From JADZEM01 sp046328125 (GTDB lineage Bacteria > Chloroflexota > UBA6077 > JACCZL01), in the NCBI GenBank assembly GCA_046328125.1, contig JAXLXF010000008.1:124001-188000 (forward strand): a stretch of DNA of 64,000 nucleotides, written 5' to 3'. Made by a program: the position numbers and the translations under genes. Shown here one piece after another: positions 40,411 to 48,502 of the stretch. Numbering within the stretch: the stretch's first letter is position 1; each line of letters starts with the position of its first letter. The notes beneath the pieces are model-generated. The model did not search any database. It saw only the letters and a list, made by a program, of their open reading frames with translations, and had not been told where the DNA came from.

Positions 40411-40829
40411 CCTTCCCAAATCCGGCCGAAGAAGCGAAACGGTGGTTGAGATTTGCTCGCGCCGACCTCCTCCTGGTGGAGGATCTCGTCAATTCTCCGC
40501 ATCACCCTCCGCACATCGCGTGTTACCACGCGCAACAAGCGGTTGAGAAGGCGCTGAAGGCAATTCTGGTCTATCTCCAGATGCGCTTTCCCTTCAGTCA
40601 CGACCTTGACGAGATACGTAATCTCGTGCCGAGCACCTGGACAGTGCCTGTAGTCCATCAAGACTTGTCATGGCTCAGACAATGGGCGGTGGAGGGCCGA
40701 TACCCGGGCAACTGGCCCGAGGCGACCGATCGAGATGCTCAGACCGCGGCGTCGCAGGCGCGGGCCGTCTGGGAGACGGTCCTGGACGACCTGGACGCCC
40801 ACGGCCTAGACGTCAGCGCGTTTCGGTGA
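40407..40829 (+). CDS. HEPN-domain toxin, partner of the MNT protein
   Basis: Probable RNase toxin. 140 residues, mostly helical. The RX4-6H catalytic motif is present as Arg60-FPFS-His65 in the segment QMRFPFSHDLDEIR. CYHAQQAVEKALKAILVYL is the HEPN helix-2/3 signature. In many HepT proteins the motif continues HxY, with the Tyr AMPylated by MntA; here HDL replaces it, so another residue or another mode of control is implied. Overlap with the MNT gene shows co-translation. Confidence 0.9.
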   Translation: MTFPNPAEEAKRWLRFARADLLLVEDLVNSPHHPPHIACYHAQQAVEKALKAILVYLQMRFPFSHDLDEIRNLVPSTWTVPVVHQDLSWLRQWAVEGRYPGNWPEATDRDAQTAASQARAVWETVLDDLDAHGLDVSAFR

Positions 40830-40832
40830 GTC

Positions 40833-42317
40833 CTAGCTCAAGCTCAGGCGGATCACGGTCACGGAGTGGGCCGGCAGTGTGACCTCGACGCCCGAGCCGG
40901 CTGGCGTGAGGGAACGCTGCTTGACGACGACGGCGTCCGGGCGCTCGAACGTGTTGCGGACAGTCGGGTCGTCGCCGTTCACTTCGTACGCGACCGCCGA
41001 CGAGATGGCCGCGCCGACGTTGACAGACGTGGTGACTGCGTCGTCGCGGTGCCGGTTGACGATCCCCAGCGTAACCGTTCGGCCGGCTTCGTCGCGGGTC
41101 ACGCTCACGTCCAGCACCTTGAATGGGCCGAGATCGGCGATCCGGTGCTGGCGCTGCGCGGCCTCGTCGTCTGAATCGAGGCTGATGGTCTCGCAGACGA
41201 CGGTCGGGTCGAGCGCCACGTCCTGCGCGTGCTCCACGTACAGCTGAAGCGGGTGGTAGATCGTCTGGAGGAACAGGCCGCTCGGGTTGGTGAAGACCGG
41301 CGCGATGGCGTTTACCATCTGGGCCAGGTTGGCGATTGGCACCTTCTTACACTCGCGAATGAACACGTTCAGGTACGAGGCGAACGCGAGCGCGTCGGAG
41401 AGGTCGTACTGCTCCTCGATGCCGGCCTTGCGGTCGTCGGCTGAGCGGGTGCGATACCAGATGTTCCACTCGTCGTAGGCGATCCCGATAGGATGACTGA
41501 TCCGCTGGTTGTAGCGCGCTTGCTCGATCAGGGCGGAGCAGATCCGGATGGCGCGCTCGGCCTGATGCGGGGCGAAGACGTTGCGGTAGTAGTCGGCGCT
41601 GCCGGTGTAGATGTGGATGCTGTGGTAGTCCACGAGCGGCGCCAGGCCGTTGATGACCGCCCGGTCCCAGTCGCTCCAGCCGTTCTGACCGCAGCTGATC
41701 AGCTCGATCGACGGATCGGTGAGCTTCATGACCTTGGCGAACTCGCGGCCCTTCTTGACGTAGTCGTCAGCCGTCGATGCGCCAAGCTGCCAGCCGCCGT
41801 AGAGCTCGTTTCCGAGGCCCCAGTAGCGAACGTTGTACGGCTCCTCGTGGCCGTTCTTGCGGCGCAGGTTCGCCCAGTAGGTGTTACCGGTGCCGTTGCA
41901 GTACTCGACCCAGGCTTGCGCCTCGTCGATGGTGCCGGTGCCCATGTTGATGCAGATATACGGATCGGTCCCCAGTTCGCGGCAGTATTCGATAAACTCG
42001 TCGGTGCCGAACCGGTTCGACTCCTCGGCGAGCCACGCCAGCTCCGACTTGCGAGGCCGCTCGTCGCGCGGACCGATGCCGTCGATCCAGTGGTAGCCGC
42101 TCACGAAGTTGCCGCCGGGCCAGCGCAGCATCGGCATCTCGAGTGGACGTAGTGCGTCAAGCACGTCCGTGCGAAAGCCGCGCTCGTCCGCGAGCGCCGA
42201 GCCTTCGTCGAAGATGCCACCGTAGATGCAGCGCCCCAGGTGCTCGATGAAGCCGCCGAAGATGCGGCGGTCAACGCGGCCGATCTGCCGGTCCAGATCG
42301 ACGGTGATCCTGGCCAT
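40833..42317 (-). CDS. GH51 alpha-L-arabinofuranosidase
   Basis: Removes terminal arabinofuranose from hemicellulose or pectin fragments. 494 residues, cytoplasmic. TIM barrel with acid/base Glu171 (WGLGNELYGG) and nucleophile Glu283 (AYDEWNIWY), plus MLRWPGGNFVSGYHW and the C-terminal jelly-roll domain (VNVGAAISSAVAYEV). Starts MARITVDLDRQIGRVDRRIF, typical of GH51. A 24-bp palindrome 18 bases upstream of the ATG matches one in front of the neighbouring LacI-family gene, so it is probably repressed until arabinose or a related sugar is present. Confidence 0.95.
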   Translation of the reverse strand: MARITVDLDRQIGRVDRRIFGGFIEHLGRCIYGGIFDEGSALADERGFRTDVLDALRPLEMPMLRWPGGNFVSGYHWIDGIGPRDERPRKSELAWLAEESNRFGTDEFIEYCRELGTDPYICINMGTGTIDEAQAWVEYCNGTGNTYWANLRRKNGHEEPYNVRYWGLGNELYGGWQLGASTADDYVKKGREFAKVMKLTDPSIELISCGQNGWSDWDRAVINGLAPLVDYHSIHIYTGSADYYRNVFAPHQAERAIRICSALIEQARYNQRISHPIGIAYDEWNIWYRTRSADDRKAGIEEQYDLSDALAFASYLNVFIRECKKVPIANLAQMVNAIAPVFTNPSGLFLQTIYHPLQLYVEHAQDVALDPTVVCETISLDSDDEAAQRQHRIADLGPFKVLDVSVTRDEAGRTVTLGIVNRHRDDAVTTSVNVGAAISSAVAYEVNGDDPTVRNTFERPDAVVVKQRSLTPAGSGVEVTLPAHSVTVIRLSLS

Positions 42318-42334
42318 CCGTTCTGTCCTCCCGT

Positions 42335-42358
42335 GCCAGGGCGAACGTTCGCCCTGGC
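42335..42358. promoter_or_regulatory. LacI-family operator upstream of the GH51 gene
   Basis: Perfect 24-bp palindrome with half-site GCCAGGGCGAAC and a central CG, as in LacI-family operators. It is 18 bases upstream of the GH51 start, where it would overlap promoter or early transcript. The core GGGCGAAC/GTTCGCCC is shared with the site at 43463-43480. Confidence 0.85.
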
Positions 42359-42368
42359 GAATGACACG

Positions 42369-43445
42369 CTACTCCGCGTCGTCCGGTCTGTCAAGGCCCG
42401 GTGGTCCGTCCCGGCCAGCCTCGCCGATCTCGCGCGGCGGGCGGGCGCAGCCACACGAGCGCCGCGTCACCAGTTCGACCGGCAGCAACACCCGTCGAGA
42501 CTCGCCGGTCGGCGTGGCGATCCGCTCCAGCAGCAGGCGCATCGCCGTGGCGCCAGTCTCGTAGAGGGGGATGCGGACCGTCGTCAGCGGTGGGATGGTG
42601 TGCCGCGCGGCCGGGATGTCGTCGCAGCCGACCACTGCGCAATCGTCGGGTACGCGCCGGCCTAGCTGATGCAGGGCGCTCAGGGCGCCGATCGCCATGA
42701 TGTCGTTCTGGACGAATAGTGCGGTCAGCAGCGGCACCCGCCCGAGCAGTCTCAGCGCCGCGTCGAAGCCGCCTTCAACCTGCCAGTCTCCGGCTTCGAC
42801 CCAGGCGGGATCGGGCACGATGCCGGCTTCGGTAAGCGCCTGCTCGTAGCCGCGCAGGCGACTGTGCACCACCCGGCGACTGACCGGTCCGGCGATGGTG
42901 CCGATTTTGCAGTGACCGTGCTCGACCAGATGGCGGGTCGCGAGCAGCCCGGTCTCGACGTGATTGGAGCCGACCAGCGTGACGCGCGTGCCCGGCACTG
43001 CGTGGATACTGACGACTGGCACCGATCCGCCGAGCGCTTCGGCAACGCCGGGCTGGCGCTCCAGCTCGGGGGCTGCCAGCAGGATGCCCTCGACGCGCCG
43101 CTCCACCAGCGTGCGGACGTAGCGGCCGCCGTCACTGCCTTCGCCGTCCACCGTGCTGATGATGACGCTGTGGCCCTGCTTGCGCGCCTCGCGTTCGGCG
43201 CCCACCACGAACTGGGCCAGCACGTAGTCTGAGAGGTCGCTCGCGACCACGCCGACCGTGCGCGTGGAGCGGGTCACCAGACCTCGGGCGACCGCGTTCG
43301 GCACGTAGCCCAGCTCGCTCGCGGCGGCCAGAATCCGCTGTCGCGTCTGCTCCGAAACGCTGCCCTTGCCGTTGAGCACCTTGCTGGCCGTCTGAAAACT
43401 GACGCCAGCGCGAGCCGCGACCGTCTTGATCGAAACCGACGCCAA
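42369..43445 (-). CDS. LacI family transcriptional regulator
   Basis: Sugar-responsive repressor, 358 residues. The TTG start at 43445 is chosen because AGGAGG (cctcct at 43456-43461) stands 10 bases upstream and the next residues are the LacI helix-turn-helix SIKTVAARAGVSFQTASKVL. LacI-type hinge (YVPNAVARGL) and periplasmic-binding-like core follow (VGVVASDLSDYVLAQFVVGA, GRRVPDDCAVVGCDDIP). A Cys/Arg-rich C-terminal tail is odd. It should bind the two palindromes at 42335-42358 and 43463-43480, controlling GH51 and itself. Confidence 0.92.
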   Translation of the reverse strand: MASVSIKTVAARAGVSFQTASKVLNGKGSVSEQTRQRILAAASELGYVPNAVARGLVTRSTRTVGVVASDLSDYVLAQFVVGAEREARKQGHSVIISTVDGEGSDGGRYVRTLVERRVEGILLAAPELERQPGVAEALGGSVPVVSIHAVPGTRVTLVGSNHVETGLLATRHLVEHGHCKIGTIAGPVSRRVVHSRLRGYEQALTEAGIVPDPAWVEAGDWQVEGGFDAALRLLGRVPLLTALFVQNDIMAIGALSALHQLGRRVPDDCAVVGCDDIPAARHTIPPLTTVRIPLYETGATAMRLLLERIATPTGESRRVLLPVELVTRRSCGCARPPREIGEAGRDGPPGLDRPDDAE

Positions 43446-43462
43446 GCTCCCGGTGCCTCCTG

Positions 43463-43480
43463 GGGGCGAACGTTCGCCCC
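43463..43480. promoter_or_regulatory. LacI-family operator at the regulator's own start
   Basis: Perfect 18-bp palindrome GGGGCGAAC/GTTCGCCCC. It lies 18 bases before the TTG start of the LacI-family gene, beside its ribosome-binding site, and contains the same core as the GH51 operator. This predicts autorepression. Confidence 0.82.
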
Positions 43481-43564
43481 AAAGGCTACCACCAGGCTCT
43501 TGCTCGGTCAACGGCCGGGGTGCGCGAGGGTGTCCGTCAGTTCCTTGTGATGAGCCAAACGCCT

Positions 43565-43630
43565 GGGGCGCGATGAATCGCGCCCGTACCAGGGACGCTG
43601 CCTTGTATGGGCGCGATTCATCGCGCCCCC
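43565..43630. repeat. Paired palindromic repeat, family A, copy 3
   Basis: Left arm at 43565-43589 and right arm at 43605-43630 are reverse complements apart from one base (GTAC against GTAT at the inner edge), with a 15-base spacer. Each arm folds as GGGCGCGAT, GA, ATCGCGCCC. Same family as 6789-6856. Confidence 0.88.
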
Positions 43631-43815
43631 GGGATCTGGAATGGTGCACATCCCTGAACGATCTGCTGGGCGTGGTCGCAGGGCTCGTACCAGCGCGCCC
43701 GGGGCGCCACGGTTGCGCTGCACGGCCCATCCCCGCTCGGCTACGCTTTTGGTGCACCCGGCCGACGTGGCTCGGTTGGGACACCCTGGACCGGTAGGCG
43801 TGGGAGGAACCGTCG
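43631..43815. other. Non-coding stretch before the DinB-family gene
   Basis: Together with the preceding repeat and operator this makes a gap of about 370 bases between divergent genes. No gene, RNA or clear promoter was seen in 43631-43815 other than the GGGAGGA ribosome-binding site of the next gene. Confidence 0.4.
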
Positions 43816-44625
43816 ATGGCTGACACCGCGCGTGCGCGCGAGGCGCTCCGACTGCACGCTCGCGAGGGCGAGGCGTTCGCGGCGGACCTGGAGGCGTTGA
43901 GCGAAAAGGAGTGGGAGACGCCGTCAACCTGTCCGCCCTGGACGATCCGGCTGCTGGCGGCGCACGTCGCGCGACAGGTCGATTCGTACATCAACAGCGT
44001 CGAGCAGGGGCTGCGTGGCGAGGTTGGGGTGATGGAGCCGCGCGACCAGCGGGCCAGGATCATGGCCGAGATCGCGGCGCGCCCATCGGCAGGGATCGTG
44101 GAGTACATTCGGACGACTAACGCCCGCTTCAACGAGTGGTTTGGCCATCTGATGCCGGAGCAGCTCGACGTCAACGGCACCCACTCACACGGCCCCCGGC
44201 CCGCCTCCTGGTGGATCGAGATGCGCCTGGCCGAGATGGCGTTCCATCGCCAGGATCTGGAGCTGTCTCTGGGCCGGAGCTCCGACCTCGACCAGGAGAC
44301 GGCGCGCTTCTTGCTGCCGATGCTACTGGAGAAGAACGTGCCGGCCATCGTGGCCCGTGACAAGACCGGCGGCGAGGGGACGTACGCGCTGGCCGTGCGC
44401 GGCGAGCCCGGCGCGGTCTGGAGGCTGGCTTTTCGGGCGGGCGGGCTCGACGTGTCGCCCGGCGATGCGAACGCCGACACGACGTTCGAAGCAGACTCGG
44501 CCGGGATTGCCCGCATGATGTACGGGCGCGTGACCTGGCCGGAGCTTGCGCAGCAGGGCCGGCTCTCGATGACCGGCAGCGCGACCGCCGCCGAGCGGTT
44601 CCACACGCTGTTCAAGGGGCCGTAG
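43816..44625 (+). CDS. Maleylpyruvate isomerase-type DinB-family protein
   Basis: 269 residues. N-terminal four-helix DinB part with PSTCPPWTIRLLAAHVARQV and WIEMRLAEMAFHRQDLELSL, in which the two His and Glu are expected metal ligands. An SCP2-like C-terminal domain (VWRLAFRAGGLDVSP, ADTTFEADSAGIARMMYGRV) follows. Same general plan as the protein at 8928-9701 but diverged. Substrate unknown; members need mycothiol or another thiol as cofactor. Confidence 0.82.
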   Translation: MADTARAREALRLHAREGEAFAADLEALSEKEWETPSTCPPWTIRLLAAHVARQVDSYINSVEQGLRGEVGVMEPRDQRARIMAEIAARPSAGIVEYIRTTNARFNEWFGHLMPEQLDVNGTHSHGPRPASWWIEMRLAEMAFHRQDLELSLGRSSDLDQETARFLLPMLLEKNVPAIVARDKTGGEGTYALAVRGEPGAVWRLAFRAGGLDVSPGDANADTTFEADSAGIARMMYGRVTWPELAQQGRLSMTGSATAAERFHTLFKGP

Positions 44626-44695
44626 TCGCCCTCGGCCCGACCCGGCGATGGGAGCGCCCGGTTCCATCGGCGGCCACGGTCGCCGATGGATCGGC

Positions 44696-45304
44696 TCAGT
44701 CCGGCGGTGCGCTCGGCAGGTGCTGGCGCAGCACCGACTCGCCGAAGTCGGTCGCGAGGCAGTCCATGAAGACCACGTCGTAGGCGCGGTCGCCGATGCG
44801 CTGTGCCTGCCGCCGCCGCCCGATCTCCTGGAAGCCGACCCGTCGATACGCTCGGATGGCGCGCTCGTTGTAGCTGAACACCCGCAGCATGACGTTGTGC
44901 AATGCCAGCACGTTGAAGGCGTAGTCGAGGACGAGTCGGGTCGCCTCGGTGCCGTACCCCTGGCCCCAGCAGTCGCGCTCCCCGATCCCGATGCCAAGCT
45001 CCGCGGTCCGGTGCAGGTGATGGATCGACAGCAGGCCGGCGGTGCCGATCGGTCGCATCGACTCCCGCACGTAGATCGCGAACGAAGTGCTCTCCTGGCC
45101 GTCCCCGCTGAACCGCTCGTACAGCTTCTCGATGCCCTCGGGTGTCGTCGGGCGGGTCGGGTCGCCAGTCAATGCCGCGAGTCCGAGGTCGCTCTCCCAC
45201 TTCCAGAGCAGCGGGAGCAGCCCCTTGTGGAGCGGGCCGAGCGCGACCAGCTCGCCGACCAGCGTGACCGGTGGCACGGCGTCAGACGGCGGATCGACAG
45301 GCAT
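44696..45304 (-). CDS. GNAT acetyltransferase, RimJ/RimL type
   Basis: Transfers acetyl from acetyl-CoA to an N-terminal amine or small molecule. 202 residues. The acetyl-CoA loop appears as RDCWGQGYGTEATRLVLDYA, followed by ALHNVMLRVFSYNERAIRAY and RRVGFQEIGRRRQAQRIGD, a typical RimJ/RimL ending. The N-terminal strand has VALGPLHKGLLPLLWKWESD. It shares strand and spacing with the amidohydrolase (12 bases), so the two could be co-transcribed. Confidence 0.9.
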   Translation of the reverse strand: MPVDPPSDAVPPVTLVGELVALGPLHKGLLPLLWKWESDLGLAALTGDPTRPTTPEGIEKLYERFSGDGQESTSFAIYVRESMRPIGTAGLLSIHHLHRTAELGIGIGERDCWGQGYGTEATRLVLDYAFNVLALHNVMLRVFSYNERAIRAYRRVGFQEIGRRRQAQRIGDRAYDVVFMDCLATDFGESVLRQHLPSAPPD

Positions 45305-45316
45305 CGAGTGGTGAGC

Positions 45317-46702
45317 TCAGACGATCGGCCAGCGGCTGCGCGGGAACGAGATGCCGGTCCGCGCCTGCAAGCTCTCGCCGATCTCCTGCACCTTGCCGTA
45401 CAGGGCGCTCGCGTCCACGAACGACTGCTGACCGCCCTCCACGACGACCTTCCCATCCACGATCACCGTGTCCACGCTGCGGCCGTCCGCGTTGTAGATC
45501 AGGTTGTTGACCGGGTTGAAGATCGACTGCCACTCCGGGCGGGCCGTGTCGAACAGGACGAGGTCGGCTTTCTTACCGGCTTCAAGTGAGCCCAGGTCGG
45601 CGCTTTGCCCGAACGCCTTTGCGCCGTTGATCGTGATCGTCTCCAGAGCGGTCTCGGCCGGGATCTGGCGAACGTCGGTGCGGGCGTCCTTGAACTGGAC
45701 GGCGAGCATGTTCGCGGTACGGATGCCGTCCAGGTGGTTTGAGCTGTTCGCCGAGTCGCTGCCGAGGACGAGCGGGACACCGCGCTCCAGCAGCTGCGGC
45801 GCGCGGGCGTTCCGCCCGACGCCCGCCGCCTCCTTCATGTCGCGCACGGGACAGGTTGTGGCGCTGGCGCCGGAGCGGGCCACCGCGTCGAGCTCGGCGT
45901 CTGCCAGGCCGATGCAATGTGCCAGCAGCACGTTCGGTCCGAGGACGCCGAAGCGCTCCAGATGCTCGGTCAGGGTGATGCCGGCTTCGGCCTGGTACCG
46001 CGCGTTCAGGGCCGCGCTGGCCGAGTGGTGCAATGTGAGCCCGACGCCGCGCTCGTCCACGACTCGCTTCAACTCCTGGAGCAGCTCGACCGTGGCGGTC
46101 TCCGCCGAGAACGCCATCGCCCAGGCTGCCATCCGGCCGTCGAGCTTGCCGTGCCACTTCTCGATGAAGGCGGCCGTTCGCGAGACGCACTCCTCGATCG
46201 GGTAGAGCGGCTGCTTGACCCTCGCCGGCAGGTCGTTGACGCACTCGGCCCAGACCACCCTGATCCCGCTGTCCTGGTACGCCTGGAGACAGGCATCCGG
46301 AAAGCGGGTCGTGCCCGGATCGAGGAAGCTCGTGGTGCCGTTCTGGAGTAGCTCCAGGATGCCGACCAGCGTGGTCAGGTACTCCTCTTCCTCGGTCATC
46401 GCGGACTGGAGGTTGAAGACGTTGAACAGGCGGGTCGGCGGGTCGATGTCGTCCGGGAAGATGCCACGCACCGCGTGGGCGTAGCTGATGTGCATGTGGC
46501 CGTTGAAGAAGCCGGGCGTCACCACGAACCGGCGACCGTCGATCACGCGGTCAGCGCCGACGTCGGCGAGGTCGGCGGCCTTGCCGACTCGGGTGATGCG
46601 CTGACCCTCGACGAGGATCGAGGCGTCCTGGATGATGCGTCGCTCGGCGTCGAGGGTGATCGCGAAGCGGGCGCCGTCGATCTTCAAGGTTGGTGCGGGC
46701 AT
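45317..46702 (-). CDS. Amidohydrolase, ATZ/TRZ (chlorohydrolase-deaminase) type
   Basis: Metal-dependent hydrolase removing an amino or halide group from a heterocycle; related to SAH deaminase and atrazine chlorohydrolase. 461 residues; ATG 46702 has AGGAG 6 bases upstream, while further upstream frame is not conserved. Metal ligands: His69 and His71 in FFNGHMHISYAH, His in LTLHHSAS, His in LLAHCIGL, Asp in LGSDSANSSNHLD. It ends LETITINGAKAFGQSADLGS then the beta-sandwich part. Substrate cannot be fixed. Confidence 0.88.
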   Translation of the reverse strand: MPAPTLKIDGARFAITLDAERRIIQDASILVEGQRITRVGKAADLADVGADRVIDGRRFVVTPGFFNGHMHISYAHAVRGIFPDDIDPPTRLFNVFNLQSAMTEEEEYLTTLVGILELLQNGTTSFLDPGTTRFPDACLQAYQDSGIRVVWAECVNDLPARVKQPLYPIEECVSRTAAFIEKWHGKLDGRMAAWAMAFSAETATVELLQELKRVVDERGVGLTLHHSASAALNARYQAEAGITLTEHLERFGVLGPNVLLAHCIGLADAELDAVARSGASATTCPVRDMKEAAGVGRNARAPQLLERGVPLVLGSDSANSSNHLDGIRTANMLAVQFKDARTDVRQIPAETALETITINGAKAFGQSADLGSLEAGKKADLVLFDTARPEWQSIFNPVNNLIYNADGRSVDTVIVDGKVVVEGGQQSFVDASALYGKVQEIGESLQARTGISFPRSRWPIV

Positions 46703-46745
46703 CGTACGCTCCTGGACGAAGCTGGACTGGGCGGCGAGCTCGGCA

Positions 46746-47222
46746 TCAGACCGGGCGGGCGTTCGCCTGGTTCTCGGCGTCCCGAACCTCAGTCGTCTGG
46801 TGGCCGCGGTTGTGGTCGTCTTCGAGCCGCCAGGTGATGCCGATCTCCGGCGTGGACGCCTCGTAGACGGTGACGTCCTGGTCCGGATCGGCGCAGAGCC
46901 GGTGCTTCTGGCCGATCTTGATGTGGTAGCCGACGCCGGGCTCCAGCTGAACGTTGTGCAGCTCACCCTGGTCGTCTTCGAGCACGAGGTACCCCTTGCC
47001 GTCGATCAGGGTCTGGGTCTCGACCTTCTCGTCGTGAATCTGGAGGCTCAGCCGGTGGCCGGCCGTCACGTGGATCAGCTTGGCCGCGTACGGCGATTCC
47101 TTGGGCGTCAGCAGGAGCTCGTACCCCCACGGCTTCTCGATGCGGGTCGCTCCCGGCGAGGTGCTAAAGCCGCTCTTGTCAAATTCTGGTGGGGTCTTGT
47201 CGAGCTCAGGCGGCGGCGTCAT
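46746..47222 (-). CDS. Cupin, mannose-6-phosphate isomerase type 2-like
   Basis: 158 residues from ATG 47222 (AAGGGAC upstream). A single cupin barrel with EKPWGYELLLT, AGHRLSLQIHDEKVETQTLI and GVGYHIKIGQKHRLCADPD, the metal-binding His/Glu set of the ManC C-terminal / type 2 PMI cupin domain. Could isomerise mannose-6-phosphate or a related sugar phosphate. Divergent from ABC sugar importer 1. Confidence 0.8.
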   Translation of the reverse strand: MTPPPELDKTPPEFDKSGFSTSPGATRIEKPWGYELLLTPKESPYAAKLIHVTAGHRLSLQIHDEKVETQTLIDGKGYLVLEDDQGELHNVQLEPGVGYHIKIGQKHRLCADPDQDVTVYEASTPEIGITWRLEDDHNRGHQTTEVRDAENQANARPV

Positions 47223-47285
47223 GGTGGCTGTCCCTTCGCGCGATCGTGCGGACCCGTCGGGGCGGATCGGGCGCCGCTCGTCTGG

Positions 47286-47319
47286 TGACTGACAAACGGG
47301 GCTGACTGACAAACGGGGC
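47286..47319. repeat. 17-bp tandem direct repeat in a divergent promoter region
   Basis: TGACTGACAAACGGGGC occurs twice without a gap (47286-47302 and 47303-47319), between the cupin gene and ABC importer 1, which are divergent across 325 bases. It could be a tandem binding site for a regulator of either gene. The rest of this intergenic stretch shows no gene; TGCTATGCTACC at about 47369-47380 may be part of the importer promoter. Confidence 0.75.
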
Positions 47320-47547
47320 CGCACGTTGTGAAAGTGCTCGGTTCGAGCGTGGTCAGTGCATCTCTGGTCTGCTATGCTACCGCCAATTCGTGCTCCGGGG
47401 CACTGCTTGTCCTGGAGCCGACCCGATGCTCGGGCAGCCCGCACACAGAAGTCACTTCACGATTGCACGTCGGCGTGCTCGCGCGGCACAGGTAGGCTGC
47501 ACGAAGACGCCGAGATCTGCCTCCGCGAGGGCGCGGGAGGGAAACGT

Positions 47548-48498
47548 ATGAGCACGGTCCAGATAGCTGCTCCTGGCGCGGTCGGACGGTCGGGGGCCGC
47601 CCGACGGCCGTTGGGGCGCGACTGGCAGCTCGGCTACTTACTGATCGCGCCGGTGTTCCTGGTGATCCTCGGGTTGGTCGCGTATCCATTGGGGTACTCG
47701 ATCTGGCTCAGCTTCCAGGACGTCAAGGTCGGGGCGCCCGGCACGTGGGTCGGTTTCGGAAACTACTACAAGATCCTGTTCGACGGCGAGTCACGCATCC
47801 ACGACTCGTTTTACAGCTCGCTCCGAATCACCCTGGTGTACGTGGTCGGCGCCTGTGTCGGGAAGTTCATCATCGGCATGGTCTCGGCGCTGATCCTCAA
47901 CGCCCACATTCGGGCGCAACACTTCTGGCGGACGCTGCTGTTCCTGCCGTGGGCGATCCTGCCGATCGTCGGCGCCTACTCCTGGAAGTGGATCTACAAC
48001 GACGTGAACGGCGTCGCGAACGCGGCACTCACCCAGATCGGACTGATCGACGCGCCGATCCTCTTTCTGGCGAAGCCCGAGAACGCGCTCTGGTCGGTGC
48101 TCGTCGGGGTGATCTGGCAGGGGGCGCCGTTCTGGACGATGACGTTCCTCGCGGGGCTCCAGTCGATTCCGTCCGAGCTGTACGAGGCTGCCGAGATCGA
48201 CGGCGCCACGACGGCCAAGAGCTTCGTCTACATCACGCTGCCGAGCATCGTTAACGTGATCGTGGTGACGGTGATGCTCTCGGCGATCTTCACGACCAAC
48301 ACGGTCGATTTCATCTACACGCTCACGAACGGCGGCCCCGGCGGCGCGACCGAGACGTTCCCGCTGCTGGCGATCTCGCAGGGTCTCCGGGCGTACGACC
48401 TCGGCATTGGATCGACGATCCCGCTGCTCTTCTTCCCGTTCTTCGCGATCATGATCTACTTCATCACCAAGCGGCTGTTGAGCAACGAGGAGGGCTGA
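47548..48498 (+). CDS. Sugar ABC importer 1, permease (MalF/UgpA type)
   Basis: Inner-membrane subunit of a CUT1-type sugar importer. 316 residues, six helices; GGGAGGG sets the ATG. Signatures: LIAPVFLVILGLVAYPLGYS in helix 1, the GFGNYYKI region, and the ATPase-contact EAA loop EAAEIDGATTAKSFVYITLP. The partner permease follows after 4 bases and the binding protein after that. No ATPase gene is adjacent, so a shared MsmK/UgpC-type ATPase is expected elsewhere. Confidence 0.93.
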   Translation: MSTVQIAAPGAVGRSGAARRPLGRDWQLGYLLIAPVFLVILGLVAYPLGYSIWLSFQDVKVGAPGTWVGFGNYYKILFDGESRIHDSFYSSLRITLVYVVGACVGKFIIGMVSALILNAHIRAQHFWRTLLFLPWAILPIVGAYSWKWIYNDVNGVANAALTQIGLIDAPILFLAKPENALWSVLVGVIWQGAPFWTMTFLAGLQSIPSELYEAAEIDGATTAKSFVYITLPSIVNVIVVTVMLSAIFTTNTVDFIYTLTNGGPGGATETFPLLAISQGLRAYDLGIGSTIPLLFFPFFAIMIYFITKRLLSNEEG

Positions 48499-48502
48499 GA
48501 AG

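Noticed and set aside
43446..45200. Minus-strand extension of the LacI-family frame to 943 residues
   Set aside because: It runs through an operator, a repeat and the antisense of two genes; the helix-turn-helix must be N-terminal.
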